Part shown: in pieces, positions 8,194 through 15,693 of the stretch
Position numbering within the stretch: position 1 is the stretch's first letter
Layout: every line of letters starts with the position of its first letter
Assembly: GCF_900103585.1 (NCBI RefSeq)
Contig: NZ_FNHV01000001.1
Location: forward strand, 141,326 to 205,325
Length of the DNA stretch: 64,000 nucleotides
From: Streptomyces sp. cf386
Lineage (GTDB): Bacteria; Actinomycetota; Actinomycetes; Streptomycetales; Streptomycetaceae
Direction: 5' to 3'
Notes under the pieces: model-generated
What the model saw: the letters and a program-made list of their open reading frames with translations, nothing else
Database searches by the model: none
Told to the model about the DNA's origin: nothing
Position numbers and translations under genes: made by a program

Positions 8194-8990
8194 TGTGCCG
8201 GCATCTGGCCTATCTGGGCCCCGAGGAGCCGCTCGGCCGGCTCCTCGTGGAGCCCGCGCACGGGCTGTACCGCCAGTCGTGGGCGCCGAGGCGGCAGCGG
8301 CACGGGACCGTCAACGCCGATGGTTTCGGGGTCGGTTGGTATGCCGAGGGGGACCCGGTGCCGGCGCGCTATCGCCGGGCCGGGCCGATCTGGGCGGACC
8401 TGTCCTTCGCCGATCTCGCCCGGGTCGTACGGAGCACCGCGCTGCTCGCCGCCGTACGGGACGCGACGGTGGCGGGCGCCGACGGGGAGGCCGCGGCGGC
8501 GCCGTTCGCCGCGGGTCCCTGGCTGTTCAGCCACAACGGCGCCGTGAAGGGCTGGCCCGACTCGCTGGCGCCGCTCGTCCCGACCGTGCCCGCCGTGGAT
8601 CTGCTGTCGTTGGAGGCCCGCAACGACTCGGCGCTCGTATGGGCGCTGGTCCTCGCGCGGCTGCGCGGCGGTGACGACGAGGCGCAGGCGCTGGCCGACA
8701 CGGTCGCGGAGGTCGCCGAGGCGGCCCCGGGCTCCCGGCTCAACCTGCTGCTCACCAACGGCGAGACCATCACGGCGACCGCCTGGGGCGACACCCTCTG
8801 GTATCTGACCCGGCCCGGCGGCGGCACCGTCGTGGCCTCCGAGCCCTACGACGACGACCCGCACTGGCGGGAGGTCCCCGACCACACCCTCCTCGCGGCG
8901 AGCCGCACCGATGTGCTGCTCACCCCGCTCAAGGACCCCGGCGACACCCTGCCACCCGCATCCGCACGACCGAAGGAGCCCAGCACGTGA
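8193..8990 (+). CDS. egtC: Gamma-glutamyl-hercynylcysteine sulfoxide hydrolase EgtC
   Basis: A 265-residue class II glutamine amidotransferase-type hydrolase that removes the gamma-glutamyl group from the EgtB product. After Met removal the nucleophile is Cys2 (MCRHLAYLGPEEPLG). Other class II landmarks follow: the NADGFGVGWY motif near residue 42 and FSHNGAVKGW near 112. It shares one base with the egtB stop (TGATG) and overlaps egtD by four bases. Confidence 0.95.
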   Translation: MCRHLAYLGPEEPLGRLLVEPAHGLYRQSWAPRRQRHGTVNADGFGVGWYAEGDPVPARYRRAGPIWADLSFADLARVVRSTALLAAVRDATVAGADGEAAAAPFAAGPWLFSHNGAVKGWPDSLAPLVPTVPAVDLLSLEARNDSALVWALVLARLRGGDDEAQALADTVAEVAEAAPGSRLNLLLTNGETITATAWGDTLWYLTRPGGGTVVASEPYDDDPHWREVPDHTLLAASRTDVLLTPLKDPGDTLPPASARPKEPST

Positions 8991-9949
8991 GTCCGTTCCT
9001 TCTCACCCGGACCCTGCCCGAGGACGCCACCGAGGCCGCCCTGCGCGCCGATGTCCTGAAGGGCCTGACGAGTACGCCCAAGACACTGCCGCCGAAGTGG
9101 TTCTACGACGCGAAGGGCAGCGAACTCTTCGAGCAGATCACCGAGTTGCCCGAGTACTACCCGACGCGCGCCGAGCGCGAGATCCTCGTCGACCGGGCCG
9201 GCGAGATCGCCGCGGCCAGCGGTGCCCGCACCCTTGTCGAACTGGGCTCCGGCTCCTCGGAGAAGACGCGGTACCTGATCGACGCGCTGACCGGCCTGCA
9301 CACCTACGTCCCGGTCGACGTCAGCGAGAGCGCGCTCACCCAGGCCGGGCAGGCGCTCGTCGAGGAGCGGCCGGGGCTGAACGTGCATGCCCTGATCGCC
9401 GACTTCACGGGCGGGCTGGCCCTGCCGGACACGCCGGGCCCCCGGCTGGTGGCGTTCCTCGGCGGCACGATCGGCAATCTGCTGCCGGCCGAGCGCGCGG
9501 CGTTCCTCGCCTCGGTTCGCGGTCTGCTCGCCCCCGGTGACGCGCTGCTGCTCGGCACGGACCTGGTGAAGGACGAGAAGGTCCTGGTCGAGGCGTACGA
9601 CGACGCGGCCGGGGTGACGGCCGCGTTCAACAAGAACGTCCTGGCGGTGATCGACCGCGAGTTGGGCGCCGACTTCGATCCGGGCGCCTTCGATCATCTG
9701 GCGCTCTGGGACCCGCGCAACGAGTGGATCGAGATGCGGCTGCGCTCCCTTACGGCGCAGACGGTGAAGGTGCCCGCGCTCGATCTCGCCGTGGACTTCG
9801 CGGCGGGCGAGGAGATGCGCACCGAGGTGTCGGCGAAGTTCCGGAAGGAGGGTGTGGGCGCGGAACTGTCGGCGGCCGGGCTGGAACTGGCGCACTGGTG
9901 GACGGACGGGGAGGCCCGTTTCGCGCTGTCACTGAGCGTGGCGCGGTGA
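8987..9949 (+). CDS. egtD: L-histidine N-alpha-methyltransferase EgtD
   Basis: A 320-residue SAM-dependent enzyme that methylates histidine three times to hercynine, the first committed step of ergothioneine synthesis. Family features are WFYDAKGSELFEQITELPEYYPTRAE at about 37-62 (the substrate lid), LVELGSGSSEKT near 83 (SAM loop) and FLGGTIGNL near 161. It is the last gene of the operon, with a GTG start inside the egtC stop. No egtE (the PLP lyase for the final step) is found in the window; in actinobacteria it is often encoded elsewhere. Confidence 0.96.
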   Translation: MSPFLLTRTLPEDATEAALRADVLKGLTSTPKTLPPKWFYDAKGSELFEQITELPEYYPTRAEREILVDRAGEIAAASGARTLVELGSGSSEKTRYLIDALTGLHTYVPVDVSESALTQAGQALVEERPGLNVHALIADFTGGLALPDTPGPRLVAFLGGTIGNLLPAERAAFLASVRGLLAPGDALLLGTDLVKDEKVLVEAYDDAAGVTAAFNKNVLAVIDRELGADFDPGAFDHLALWDPRNEWIEMRLRSLTAQTVKVPALDLAVDFAAGEEMRTEVSAKFRKEGVGAELSAAGLELAHWWTDGEARFALSLSVAR

Positions 9950-9965
9950 CGGACGGCTCGCGCGA

Positions 9966-9982
9966 TGCCCCGCCTTGGGGCA
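9966..9982 (+). terminator. Short hairpin after egtD
   Basis: Arms TGCCCC (9966-9971) and GGGGCA (9977-9982) with a 5-base loop, 17 bases after the egtD stop and without a T tract. It is a weak terminator or attenuator candidate. Confidence 0.35.
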
Positions 9983-9996
9983 CGGTGGAGTGACGC

Positions 9997-10020
9997 GTGA
10001 CTCCGCCATGGCGGAGTCAC
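9997..10020 (+). promoter_or_regulatory. Perfect 24-base palindrome before the dodecin ribosome site
   Basis: Two 12-base arms, GTGACTCCGCCA and TGGCGGAGTCAC, abut with no spacer. The palindrome ends directly against the purine-rich ribosome site (GGGAGAGGAG at 10021-10030) of the dodecin gene. It could be a protein operator, a terminator for egtABCD, or an RNA stem (with the central bases as loop) that affects dodecin translation. Confidence 0.7.
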
Positions 10021-10037
10021 GGGAGAGGAGCACCCCC

Positions 10038-10253
10038 ATGTCGAACCACACCTACCGCGTCACCGACATCGTCGGTACCTCGCCCGACGGCGTGGACCAG
10101 GCCATCCGCAACGGCATCACGCGCGCCTCGCAGACCCTGCACAACCTGGACTGGTTCGAGGTGACCGAGGTGCGTGGCCAGCTCGACAACGGGCAGATCG
10201 CGCACTGGCAGGTGACCATGAAGGTCGGCTTCCGCCTGGATGAAGCCGGGTAA
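10038..10253 (+). CDS. Dodecin, flavin/CoA-storage protein
   Basis: A 71-residue protein with the full dodecin pattern. YRVTDIVGTSPDGVDQAIRN opens the chain. ITRASQTLHNLDWFEVTEVR carries the conserved Trp that stacks on flavin, and the chain ends WQVTMKVGFRL. Dodecins form hollow 12-subunit spheres that bind flavins, and in some bacteria CoA, to buffer them. The ATG has a good ribosome site. The preceding 24-base palindrome separates it from egtD. Its 3' end faces the HAD phosphatase gene 17 bases away. Confidence 0.93.
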   Translation: MSNHTYRVTDIVGTSPDGVDQAIRNGITRASQTLHNLDWFEVTEVRGQLDNGQIAHWQVTMKVGFRLDEAG

Positions 10254-10260
10254 CACGCCG

Positions 10261-10286
10261 GGTCCGCCCCTCAGGTCCGCCCCTCC
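10261..10286. repeat. 13-base tandem duplication across the HAD phosphatase stop
   Basis: GGTCCGCCCCTCA (10261-10273) is repeated at 10274-10286 with only the last base changed. The reverse-strand stop of the phosphatase gene is 10271-10273. Confidence 0.75.
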
Positions 10287-10762
10287 CGCTCCTGCGCCAC
10301 CTTCAGCGCGGCGGACGGGGCGGTCCAGCGCGCCCGTACGACGGTGAAACCGGCCCGTTCGGCGTCCTCGCAGACCAGCTCGTCGTCGTCCACGAGCACC
10401 CGGATCTCATGGGTGCGGGCGAGGCGGCGCAGGATCTCCAGCTTGGTGCGCCGGGCGGGCCGACGGTCGTCGTTGCGCCGCATGTACACCCGCCCTTCGG
10501 GCAATCCGTGCGCGGCAAGCCAGTCGAGCGTGTCGCGCCGGCACCGCTCGGGCCGCCCGGTCAGATAGCGGACCTCGCACTCCTTCGCGCACTCCAGCGC
10601 CAGCGCGACGCCCTCCGGGATCGGCGGGTCCTGCGGGGCGGCCGCGAAGAAGGCGTCCCAGTCGCGCGGTGCGCGCTCCAGGAACTGCTGCCGATGGGCC
10701 GTGTCGGCGAGGGTGTTGTCCAGGTCGAACACGGCGAGCGGACGTGTGCTGCTGTCGGTCAC
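10271..10762 (-). CDS. HAD-family phosphatase, PNKP phosphatase-like
   Basis: A 163-residue single-domain HAD enzyme. Motif I is FDLDNTLADT (Asp nucleophile and Asp acid), motif II is the Thr of RYLTGRPERCR, and motif III/IV lies around TKLEIL and VLVDDDELVCEDA. The LTGR-x4-R block and the RVYMRRNDDRRP stretch resemble the phosphatase half of polynucleotide kinase-phosphatases, but no kinase domain is attached. The substrate could be a nucleotide, a polynucleotide 3' end or a small phosphate ester. The start is GTG 10762; the upstream extension is shadow sequence. Confidence 0.75.
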   Translation of the reverse strand: MTDSSTRPLAVFDLDNTLADTAHRQQFLERAPRDWDAFFAAAPQDPPIPEGVALALECAKECEVRYLTGRPERCRRDTLDWLAAHGLPEGRVYMRRNDDRRPARRTKLEILRRLARTHEIRVLVDDDELVCEDAERAGFTVVRARWTAPSAALKVAQEREGRT

Positions 10763-10864
10763 ATTCCTCACCCTAGACGGACCGCGCACCCCGGCAACCT
10801 TCCCGCCCCGGGCGGCCACTGCTCTGCGACACGGCACGCAGGCAGAGCAGCGGCAGGAGGCCCC

Positions 10865-12088
10865 ATGCGCGACGCGGTGAACGGCAGGCGCGGTACGGCG
10901 ATCTGGACGGCGGCGGCGGTGGGTGCGGCCCTGCTGGCGGTGTGGGGGCCGGCGGGCGAGGCGCACGGGGCCGCGACGCTGGTCGTGGCAAGCGACGGGA
11001 GCGACTCGGCGCCGGGCACCCTGGACCGGCCGCTGCGGACCGTCCAGCGGGCCGTGGACCTGGCGAAGCCCGGCGACGTCATCGCCGTACGCGGCGGCAC
11101 CTACACCCTCACCGACAACATCACCATCACGACCTCGGGCACCGCCGCCCTGCCCATCGCCCTCGGCGCCTATCAGGGCGAGCGCGTGGTCATCGACGGC
11201 GAGCAACTGCCCGCCAGCCACACGCCGGTCGGTGGCAGCATCCCGCGGGCCGAGCGCGGGGCGATCCACATGGAGGCCTCGCACTGGCGGATCTCCGGGC
11301 TGGAGCTCGTCAACGGCCCGTACGGCATCTATTGCGACGGCTGCAACAGCAACGTCTTCTCCCGGTTGTCCACGCACGACAATTACGAGTCCGGCTTCCA
11401 ACTCCAGGGGTCGTCCAGCGACAACCAGATCCTGAATCTGGACAGTTACGGCAATCGCGATCCCCGTAAGAACGGTGAGAGCGCCGACGGGCTGGCCATC
11501 AAGGAGGGCAGCGGAACCGGCAACGTGGTGCGTGGGGCCCGGTTGTGGAACAACGTCGACGACGGGTTCGACGCCTGGAAGTTCGCCTCGCCGATTCTGA
11601 TCGAGAACACCATCGCGTACGGCAACGGCTACAACCGCTGGAACTTCCCGGACTTCTCGGGCGACGGAAACGGTTTCAAGATGGGCGGCGGCACCCCCGC
11701 CCCGGCCGTGGGCCACATCCTTCACCACGCGATCGCATTCAAGAACGCGGCACACGGTGTCACGGACAACGGCAATACCGGCGCCCTGGCCCTGAGCCGC
11801 AACACGACCTGGGCCAACGCGGGCACCGGCTTCGACGCCGACGTCGCGGGCGGCACCGCCACCCTCACCGCCAACCTGTCGATCGCCGACGCCCGCGCCG
11901 TGGCCGTCGGCTCGGGAACGGTGGTCAGCGGCAACTCCTGGAATCTGGGCGGAACTTGGGACACGTCCTCGGTGCTCAGCACCGACCCGGCCGCGATCAC
12001 GGGCCCACGCTCCACCGACGGCTCACTCCCGTCGGCGCCACGCTTCCTCGTGCCCCGGAACGGCACGGCTGTCGGCGCCCGGTTCTGA
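10865..12088 (+). CDS. Secreted pectate lyase-like beta-helix protein
   Basis: A 407-residue exported protein. A Sec-type signal (about residues 8-36, TAIWTAAAVGAALLAVWGPA, cut near AHGAA) precedes a DUF1565-like opening, DGSDSAPGTLDRPLRTVQRA, and GDVIAVRGGTYT. Then come right-handed beta-helix turns (SNVFSRLSTHDNYESGFQL, VDDGFDAWKF, NGYNRWNFPDFSGDGNGFKM). The Asp-rich DDGFDAW and GDGNGFKMGGG blocks match family 9 polysaccharide lyases, which cut pectate outside the cell with calcium. The ATG at 10865 has the ribosome site GGCAGGAGG. Confidence 0.85.
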   Translation: MRDAVNGRRGTAIWTAAAVGAALLAVWGPAGEAHGAATLVVASDGSDSAPGTLDRPLRTVQRAVDLAKPGDVIAVRGGTYTLTDNITITTSGTAALPIALGAYQGERVVIDGEQLPASHTPVGGSIPRAERGAIHMEASHWRISGLELVNGPYGIYCDGCNSNVFSRLSTHDNYESGFQLQGSSSDNQILNLDSYGNRDPRKNGESADGLAIKEGSGTGNVVRGARLWNNVDDGFDAWKFASPILIENTIAYGNGYNRWNFPDFSGDGNGFKMGGGTPAPAVGHILHHAIAFKNAAHGVTDNGNTGALALSRNTTWANAGTGFDADVAGGTATLTANLSIADARAVAVGSGTVVSGNSWNLGGTWDTSSVLSTDPAAITGPRSTDGSLPSAPRFLVPRNGTAVGARF

Positions 12089-12256
12089 GCCGCCGGAACG
12101 GGCCGCGCGGCAAGGGGGGCGAGTTTCAGACAGTCCGACCGAAAGAACTGGCCCGGACTAATTCCCGGAAGGCCCTTTTCGCAGGCCACAGAAGCCTGAT
12201 AAAGGATCACGAGCGGCGCGAACGCGCCACCGGACTACGGCAATTCAGCGCCGCGG

Positions 12257-12286
12257 TTGATTCTTCAATGAGCCCGCTGCCATACT
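12257..12286 (+). promoter_or_regulatory. Candidate sigma-70 promoter for the symporter pair
   Basis: TTGATT (12257-12262), 18 bases, CATACT (12281-12286), in the A+T-richer 291-base gap (12089-12379) after the pectate lyase. Nothing else with gene character was seen in that gap. Confidence 0.4.
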
Positions 12287-12379
12287 CGCGACTTCCGGCT
12301 TCGCCGCCGCTCACAGCCTCCCCACAACAAAGCCCGCGCTCCCCCATGTCCGGCATGCCGCAGCAAAGAAGGTGCGCCT

Positions 12380-12790
12380 GTGCCCGAGTTTTCACCTTGG
12401 CACGACAATTCTTTCACATACAGTCCCCCGGATAATGAACCCGCACCGACCCGGCGCATATCCGAAGATCCTGAATTTCACTCACTGCGCCGCGCTCAGC
12501 GTAGATTCGGAGTCCGTGCGACGCTCCTGTCCGTCGGCGGATTCCTCCTGTACGTGCTTCTGTCCCATTCCGTCCCCGGCCTGATGAACCAGCGCCTGGT
12601 CGGCCACCTCACCCTCGGCCTCACCCTGGGCCTGGGCCAGTTCGCCGTGATGGGCGTGACGGCTGTGTGCTACGTCCGGTACATGCGCACCCGGGTCGAC
12701 CCGCTGGCCCGTGGCCTGGGCTCGCGACTGGACCAGCACACGGCACGGCAGACCGTCCCGCCCGGCTCCAGGGGGTACCGCACGTGGTGA
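12380..12790 (+). CDS. DUF485 membrane protein
   Basis: A 136-residue protein with a polar N terminus. RISEDPEFHSLRRAQRRFG, the DUF485 signature, precedes two membrane segments (about 50-70 and 80-105). DUF485 proteins such as YjcH are encoded with acetate/monocarboxylate symporters of the ActP type. That is the case here: the stop overlaps the symporter start by four bases. The GTG start has AAGAAGG upstream. The molecular role of the family is not established; co-function with the symporter is inferred. Confidence 0.85.
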   Translation: MPEFSPWHDNSFTYSPPDNEPAPTRRISEDPEFHSLRRAQRRFGVRATLLSVGGFLLYVLLSHSVPGLMNQRLVGHLTLGLTLGLGQFAVMGVTAVCYVRYMRTRVDPLARGLGSRLDQHTARQTVPPGSRGYRTW

Positions 12791-14388
12791 CCATGTCCGA
12801 AGGCATCGTCGACCGGTTCAGCCTGAACCTGACGTTCGTGCTGTTCCTGTCGGTGGTCGTGGTCACGCTGTTCATGGCGCTGCTGACAGCCCCTCAGCGC
12901 GACGAGATCAGCGAGTTCTACCTCGGCAACCGCACGATGTCCCCGCTGCGCAACGGCCTCGCGATGTGCGGCGACTATCTGTCGGCAGCGACGCTGCTGG
13001 GCAGTACCGGCCTGGTCGCCCTCAACGGGTACGACGGCCTGCTGTACCTGGGCGGCACGGTCGTCGCCTGGATGATGGTGCTGCTGCTCATCGCCGAACC
13101 CCTGCGCCGGGCGGGCAAGTTCACGCTGGGCGACACGCTCGCCCTGCGCCTGACCAGGCTGCAACGTCCGGCCCGGCTCGCCCTGGCCGTGTGCACCCTG
13201 GTCATCACGACCCTCTATCTGGTGGCCCAACTCGTCGGTAGCATGGCCCTGTTGACCCAGTTCACCGGCGAGCCCAGTCCCGCGACACGCACCTTGTGCG
13301 TGGTGGTGATCGGCACCATCGTCATCGTGTACGCGGCCATCGGCGGCGCGCCCGGCGCCACGGTCATCCAGATCATCAAGGCCGTGATGCTGGTGGCGGG
13401 CGTGACGGTCACCGCGGTCATGGTGCTCCACCACTACGACTGGAACCCCAACGCCCTGCTCGCCGCGGCCGCGGACAACAGCGGCACCGGCACCCAGTTC
13501 CTCGAACCCGGACTGCGCTACGGCGTCAGCACCACGAGCAAGATCGATTTCTTCAGCCTGGAACTGGCGATCGTCCTCGGGCTCGCCGCCCTCCCCCACG
13601 TACTGATGCGGCTGCTCGCCCCGCGCAAGGTCGACGTCCTGCGCCGCTCCGTCGTGTGGGCGGTGGGCCTGGTCGGCCTGGTCTGCCTGGCGGCCGGCGT
13701 TCTGGGCCTCGGCGCCACGGCTGTCGTCGGCCGGGAGGCCATCGCGGAGACGGACCACAAGGGCGACTCCGCCGTCCTCCTCCTGGCCAACGCGCTCGGC
13801 GGCGGCATCCTCACGGCCCTGCTGTCCTGCCTCGCCTTCGTCACCCTGCTCGCCGTCGCGGCCGGCCTCACCCTGGCCGCCGCCTCCTCACTCGCCCACG
13901 ACCTGTACGGCGAGGTGATCCGCAAGGGCCGCGCGAGCGAGACCGAGGAGCTGATGGTGGCCCGGCTGTCCGCGGCCGTCATCGGTGTGCTCGCGATGCT
14001 GCTCGCGCTGATCTCCTGGGGCGCCAACACCGCGACGCTCGCCTTCCTGGCCTTCGCCATCGCGGCGTCCGCGATCCTGCCGACGATCGTGTACACCCTG
14101 TTCTGGCGCCGCTTCACCGGCGAGGGAGCGCTGCTCAGCCTCTGGGGCGGCCTGATCTGCTCGGTCCTGCTGGTCCTGTTCTCCCCCGTCGTCTCCTCCG
14201 CGCCGGCCTCGTTCTACCCGGACTCCGACTTCGCCTGGTTCCCGTTGCAGAACCCGGGCATCGTCTCCATCCCGGCCGGCTTCCTCCTCGGCTGGCTCGG
14301 CAGCGTGCTGAGCAGCCGCCAGGAACGTCAGGAGGACGCCGCCTACGAGGAGTTCGAGGTACGGATGCTGGTGGGCGCGAAGGAGTAG
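12787..14388 (+). CDS. Sodium:solute symporter, ActP-like
   Basis: A 533-residue integral membrane protein of the SSS family with about 13 hydrophobic segments. Conserved blocks include EFYLGNRTMSPLRNGLAMCG DYLSAAT early (sodium-site helix), GGTVVAWMMVLLLIAEPLR RAGKFTLGDTLALR, and LAAGLTLAAASSLAHDLYGE. With its DUF485 partner it most resembles acetate/pyruvate permeases. The chosen GTG overlaps the DUF485 stop (GTGA); an ATG six bases later is a possible start. Confidence 0.88.
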   Translation: MTMSEGIVDRFSLNLTFVLFLSVVVVTLFMALLTAPQRDEISEFYLGNRTMSPLRNGLAMCGDYLSAATLLGSTGLVALNGYDGLLYLGGTVVAWMMVLLLIAEPLRRAGKFTLGDTLALRLTRLQRPARLALAVCTLVITTLYLVAQLVGSMALLTQFTGEPSPATRTLCVVVIGTIVIVYAAIGGAPGATVIQIIKAVMLVAGVTVTAVMVLHHYDWNPNALLAAAADNSGTGTQFLEPGLRYGVSTTSKIDFFSLELAIVLGLAALPHVLMRLLAPRKVDVLRRSVVWAVGLVGLVCLAAGVLGLGATAVVGREAIAETDHKGDSAVLLLANALGGGILTALLSCLAFVTLLAVAAGLTLAAASSLAHDLYGEVIRKGRASETEELMVARLSAAVIGVLAMLLALISWGANTATLAFLAFAIAASAILPTIVYTLFWRRFTGEGALLSLWGGLICSVLLVLFSPVVSSAPASFYPDSDFAWFPLQNPGIVSIPAGFLLGWLGSVLSSRQERQEDAAYEEFEVRMLVGAKE

Positions 14389-14402
14389 GACATGCTTCTG
14401 TC

Positions 14403-14813
14403 ATGCCTACCCGTACGTTCCTGATCGGCGCCGCCCGCGAGCGCCCCTGCACCCTCGTCGTCTGCCGGGGGTGCTGCTGCGGCAGTCCCGGCAAGCACCC
14501 CGGCACCGATCACGCCGGGCAGGTGGAGCGGCTGCGCGCCGCGGGGGCCGAGCACGGCTTCCAGGTCCGGACGACCGACGACTGCCTGGGTCCCTGCGAC
14601 CAGGCCAACGTGATCGTCGTCCAGCCGTCGGCCGCGGGGCGCCGGGCCGGCGGGCGGCCCACCTGGGTGGGCTTCGCGATGGACGACGACTGCACGGAGG
14701 AGATCGCGCGGTGGGCGGCGGCGGGCGGGCCGGGCCTCGCGGACCCGCCTGTCACGCTGGAGCTGCAGTTCATCCAGCCGCCGAGGGCGGCACGGGTGCG
14801 CTCACGTCGCTGA
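14403..14813 (+). CDS. Thioredoxin-like 2Fe-2S ferredoxin-domain protein
   Basis: A 136-residue protein. The Cys pattern VVCRGCCCG near residue 21 and DDCLGPCDQANVIVVQPS near 58 fits thioredoxin-like [2Fe-2S] ferredoxins (NuoE/NADH dehydrogenase 24 kDa fold, DUF1636-like relatives). These bind the cluster through two Cys in each half. A second DDDC motif occurs near residue 98. It starts 14 bases after the symporter stop and may share its mRNA, but a redox role with acetate uptake is only inference. Confidence 0.65.
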   Translation: MPTRTFLIGAARERPCTLVVCRGCCCGSPGKHPGTDHAGQVERLRAAGAEHGFQVRTTDDCLGPCDQANVIVVQPSAAGRRAGGRPTWVGFAMDDDCTEEIARWAAAGGPGLADPPVTLELQFIQPPRAARVRSRR

Positions 14814-14837
14814 GTCCAGGCCGACCCCCGGCTCATT

Positions 14838-14856
14838 GTTAATGGGATCCATTTTC
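14838..14856 (+). promoter_or_regulatory. Zur-like box before the L32 paralogue
   Basis: GTTAATGG and CCATTTTC flank GAT; 6 of 8 arm positions are complementary. An A+T-rich dyad with AATGG/CCATT arms resembles actinobacterial Zur sites. It lies just upstream of a possible -10 (TAGCGT, 14860-14865) of a gene whose product lacks zinc ligands, the usual Zur regulon logic. Confidence 0.6.
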
Positions 14857-14864
14857 ATGTAGCG

Positions 14865-14888
14865 TCCTCGGTGTTCACCCACCGAGGA
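14865..14888 (+). promoter_or_regulatory. Leader hairpin overlapping the L32 ribosome site
   Basis: Nine perfect base pairs: TCCTCGGTG (14865-14873) with CACCGAGGA (14880-14888), 6-base loop. The 3' arm contains the first bases of the ribosome site GAGGAGGGG (14884-14892). Folding would mask it, so translation of the L32 paralogue could be restrained in the leader. Confidence 0.55.
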
Positions 14889-14898
14889 GGGGTCCGTC

Positions 14899-15069
14899 AT
14901 GGCTGTCCCGAAGCGGAAAATGTCCCGCAGCAACACCCGTCACCGCCGCGCCCAGTGGAAGGCGAGCACGCCCCAGCTCGTGCCCGTCACCATCGACGGC
15001 GTCGGCCACCTGGTGCCACAGCACCTGGTCAAGGCGTACGAGCGCGGGCTGCTGCACCCCGAGGGCTGA
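14899..15069 (+). CDS. rpmF: Ribosomal protein L32, zinc-free paralogue
   Basis: A 56-residue L32. The N-terminal signature [20 protein letters not shown] is exact for the family. The C-terminal half has no Cys at all ([20 protein letters not shown]), where the zinc form has two CxxC pairs. Such C-minus paralogues replace the zinc form on ribosomes when zinc is scarce and are repressed by Zur when it is plentiful. The upstream Zur-like box and a CobW fragment just downstream fit that role. Confidence 0.93.
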   Translation: MAVPKRKMSRSNTRHRRAQWKASTPQLVPVTIDGVGHLVPQHLVKAYERGLLHPEG

Positions 15070-15080
15070 CCGGGGGCGCC

Positions 15081-15134
15081 GTGCGAGGGCTGCGCGCGGC
15101 AGCGATCGTCAACGACATCAGCGAGGTCAACGGC
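15081..15134 (+). pseudogene. Remnant of a CobW/COG0523 zinc-chaperone GTPase
   Basis: Twelve bases after the L32 stop, one frame reads VRGLRAAAIVNDISEVNG. This closely matches the VRAAVIVNDMSEVN block of CobW/COG0523 GTPases (the Asn-Asp of the G-domain). Neither the Walker A motif before it nor the CxCC motif and C-terminal domain after it can be found. It appears to be an internal scrap of a deleted gene. COG0523 genes are frequent Zur-regulated neighbours of C-minus ribosomal proteins, which strengthens the reading. Confidence 0.55.
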
Positions 15135-15693
15135 CACCCCCTGACGACTTGTCATGGAGCCACGGGCACCCGCGGCTCCCGAGCGCGGATCGCCGCTGCG
15201 CAAATGGCCGCACCGGGGGAATTCACGAGTCGGTGTCGGCGTGTCAGCACGTCGGCGTGCTCGGCATACTGGACGCTCGGCGTCGGTGCCGTGCATGACC
15301 TCGACGCAGTACAGCTCGGGCCCATGGATGCCCTGCGGATCGCGGCCCGGGCCTGGTCAGGGGCGGCGCCCGGGACGATCCCACAGGGGCCCTACTCCGT
15401 CGCGCGGAGCTTTGTCAATACCCGACACGCGGGCAGAAGTGTGAAGGGGTGTCAGCTCGGTCCCCCGAGCGGCTCAACTGTGGTGCCAAGTCACCTTCAC
15501 TTTCGACTTTCTGACGAACCATCACAGACGTCAGCTTGAGCTTTCGAACGCCCGATCGGCCCCCTTCATCGCCCCTCCGACATTTCTGAGGTGGCGACAG
15601 ATTTAGGCATGAGTATGTTCATTCTTAGTCGGTCGGCTCAGCTGACACCCTGAGAGATGGAGAAACGGAATGCCTGTGAGAAGGAGAGAGGGA
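15135..15693. other. 560-base region without a recognisable gene
   Basis: Open frames here have no family-like content and poor codon bias, consistent with decayed DNA after the CobW remnant. The last 100 bases become A+T-richer (around GACAGATTTAGGCATGAG at 15595) and probably contain the promoter of the secreted protein that follows. That gene's ribosome site is near 15681-15692. Confidence 0.4.

Noticed and set aside
10271..11755. Long leftward frame extending the HAD phosphatase by more than 300 residues
   Set aside because: The extra part is antisense to the pectate lyase and has no family content; the true start is GTG 10762.
14940..15296. Leftward 118-codon frame over the L32 paralogue
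   Set aside because: Antisense to a certain ribosomal protein gene and to decayed DNA; no ribosome site or homology.
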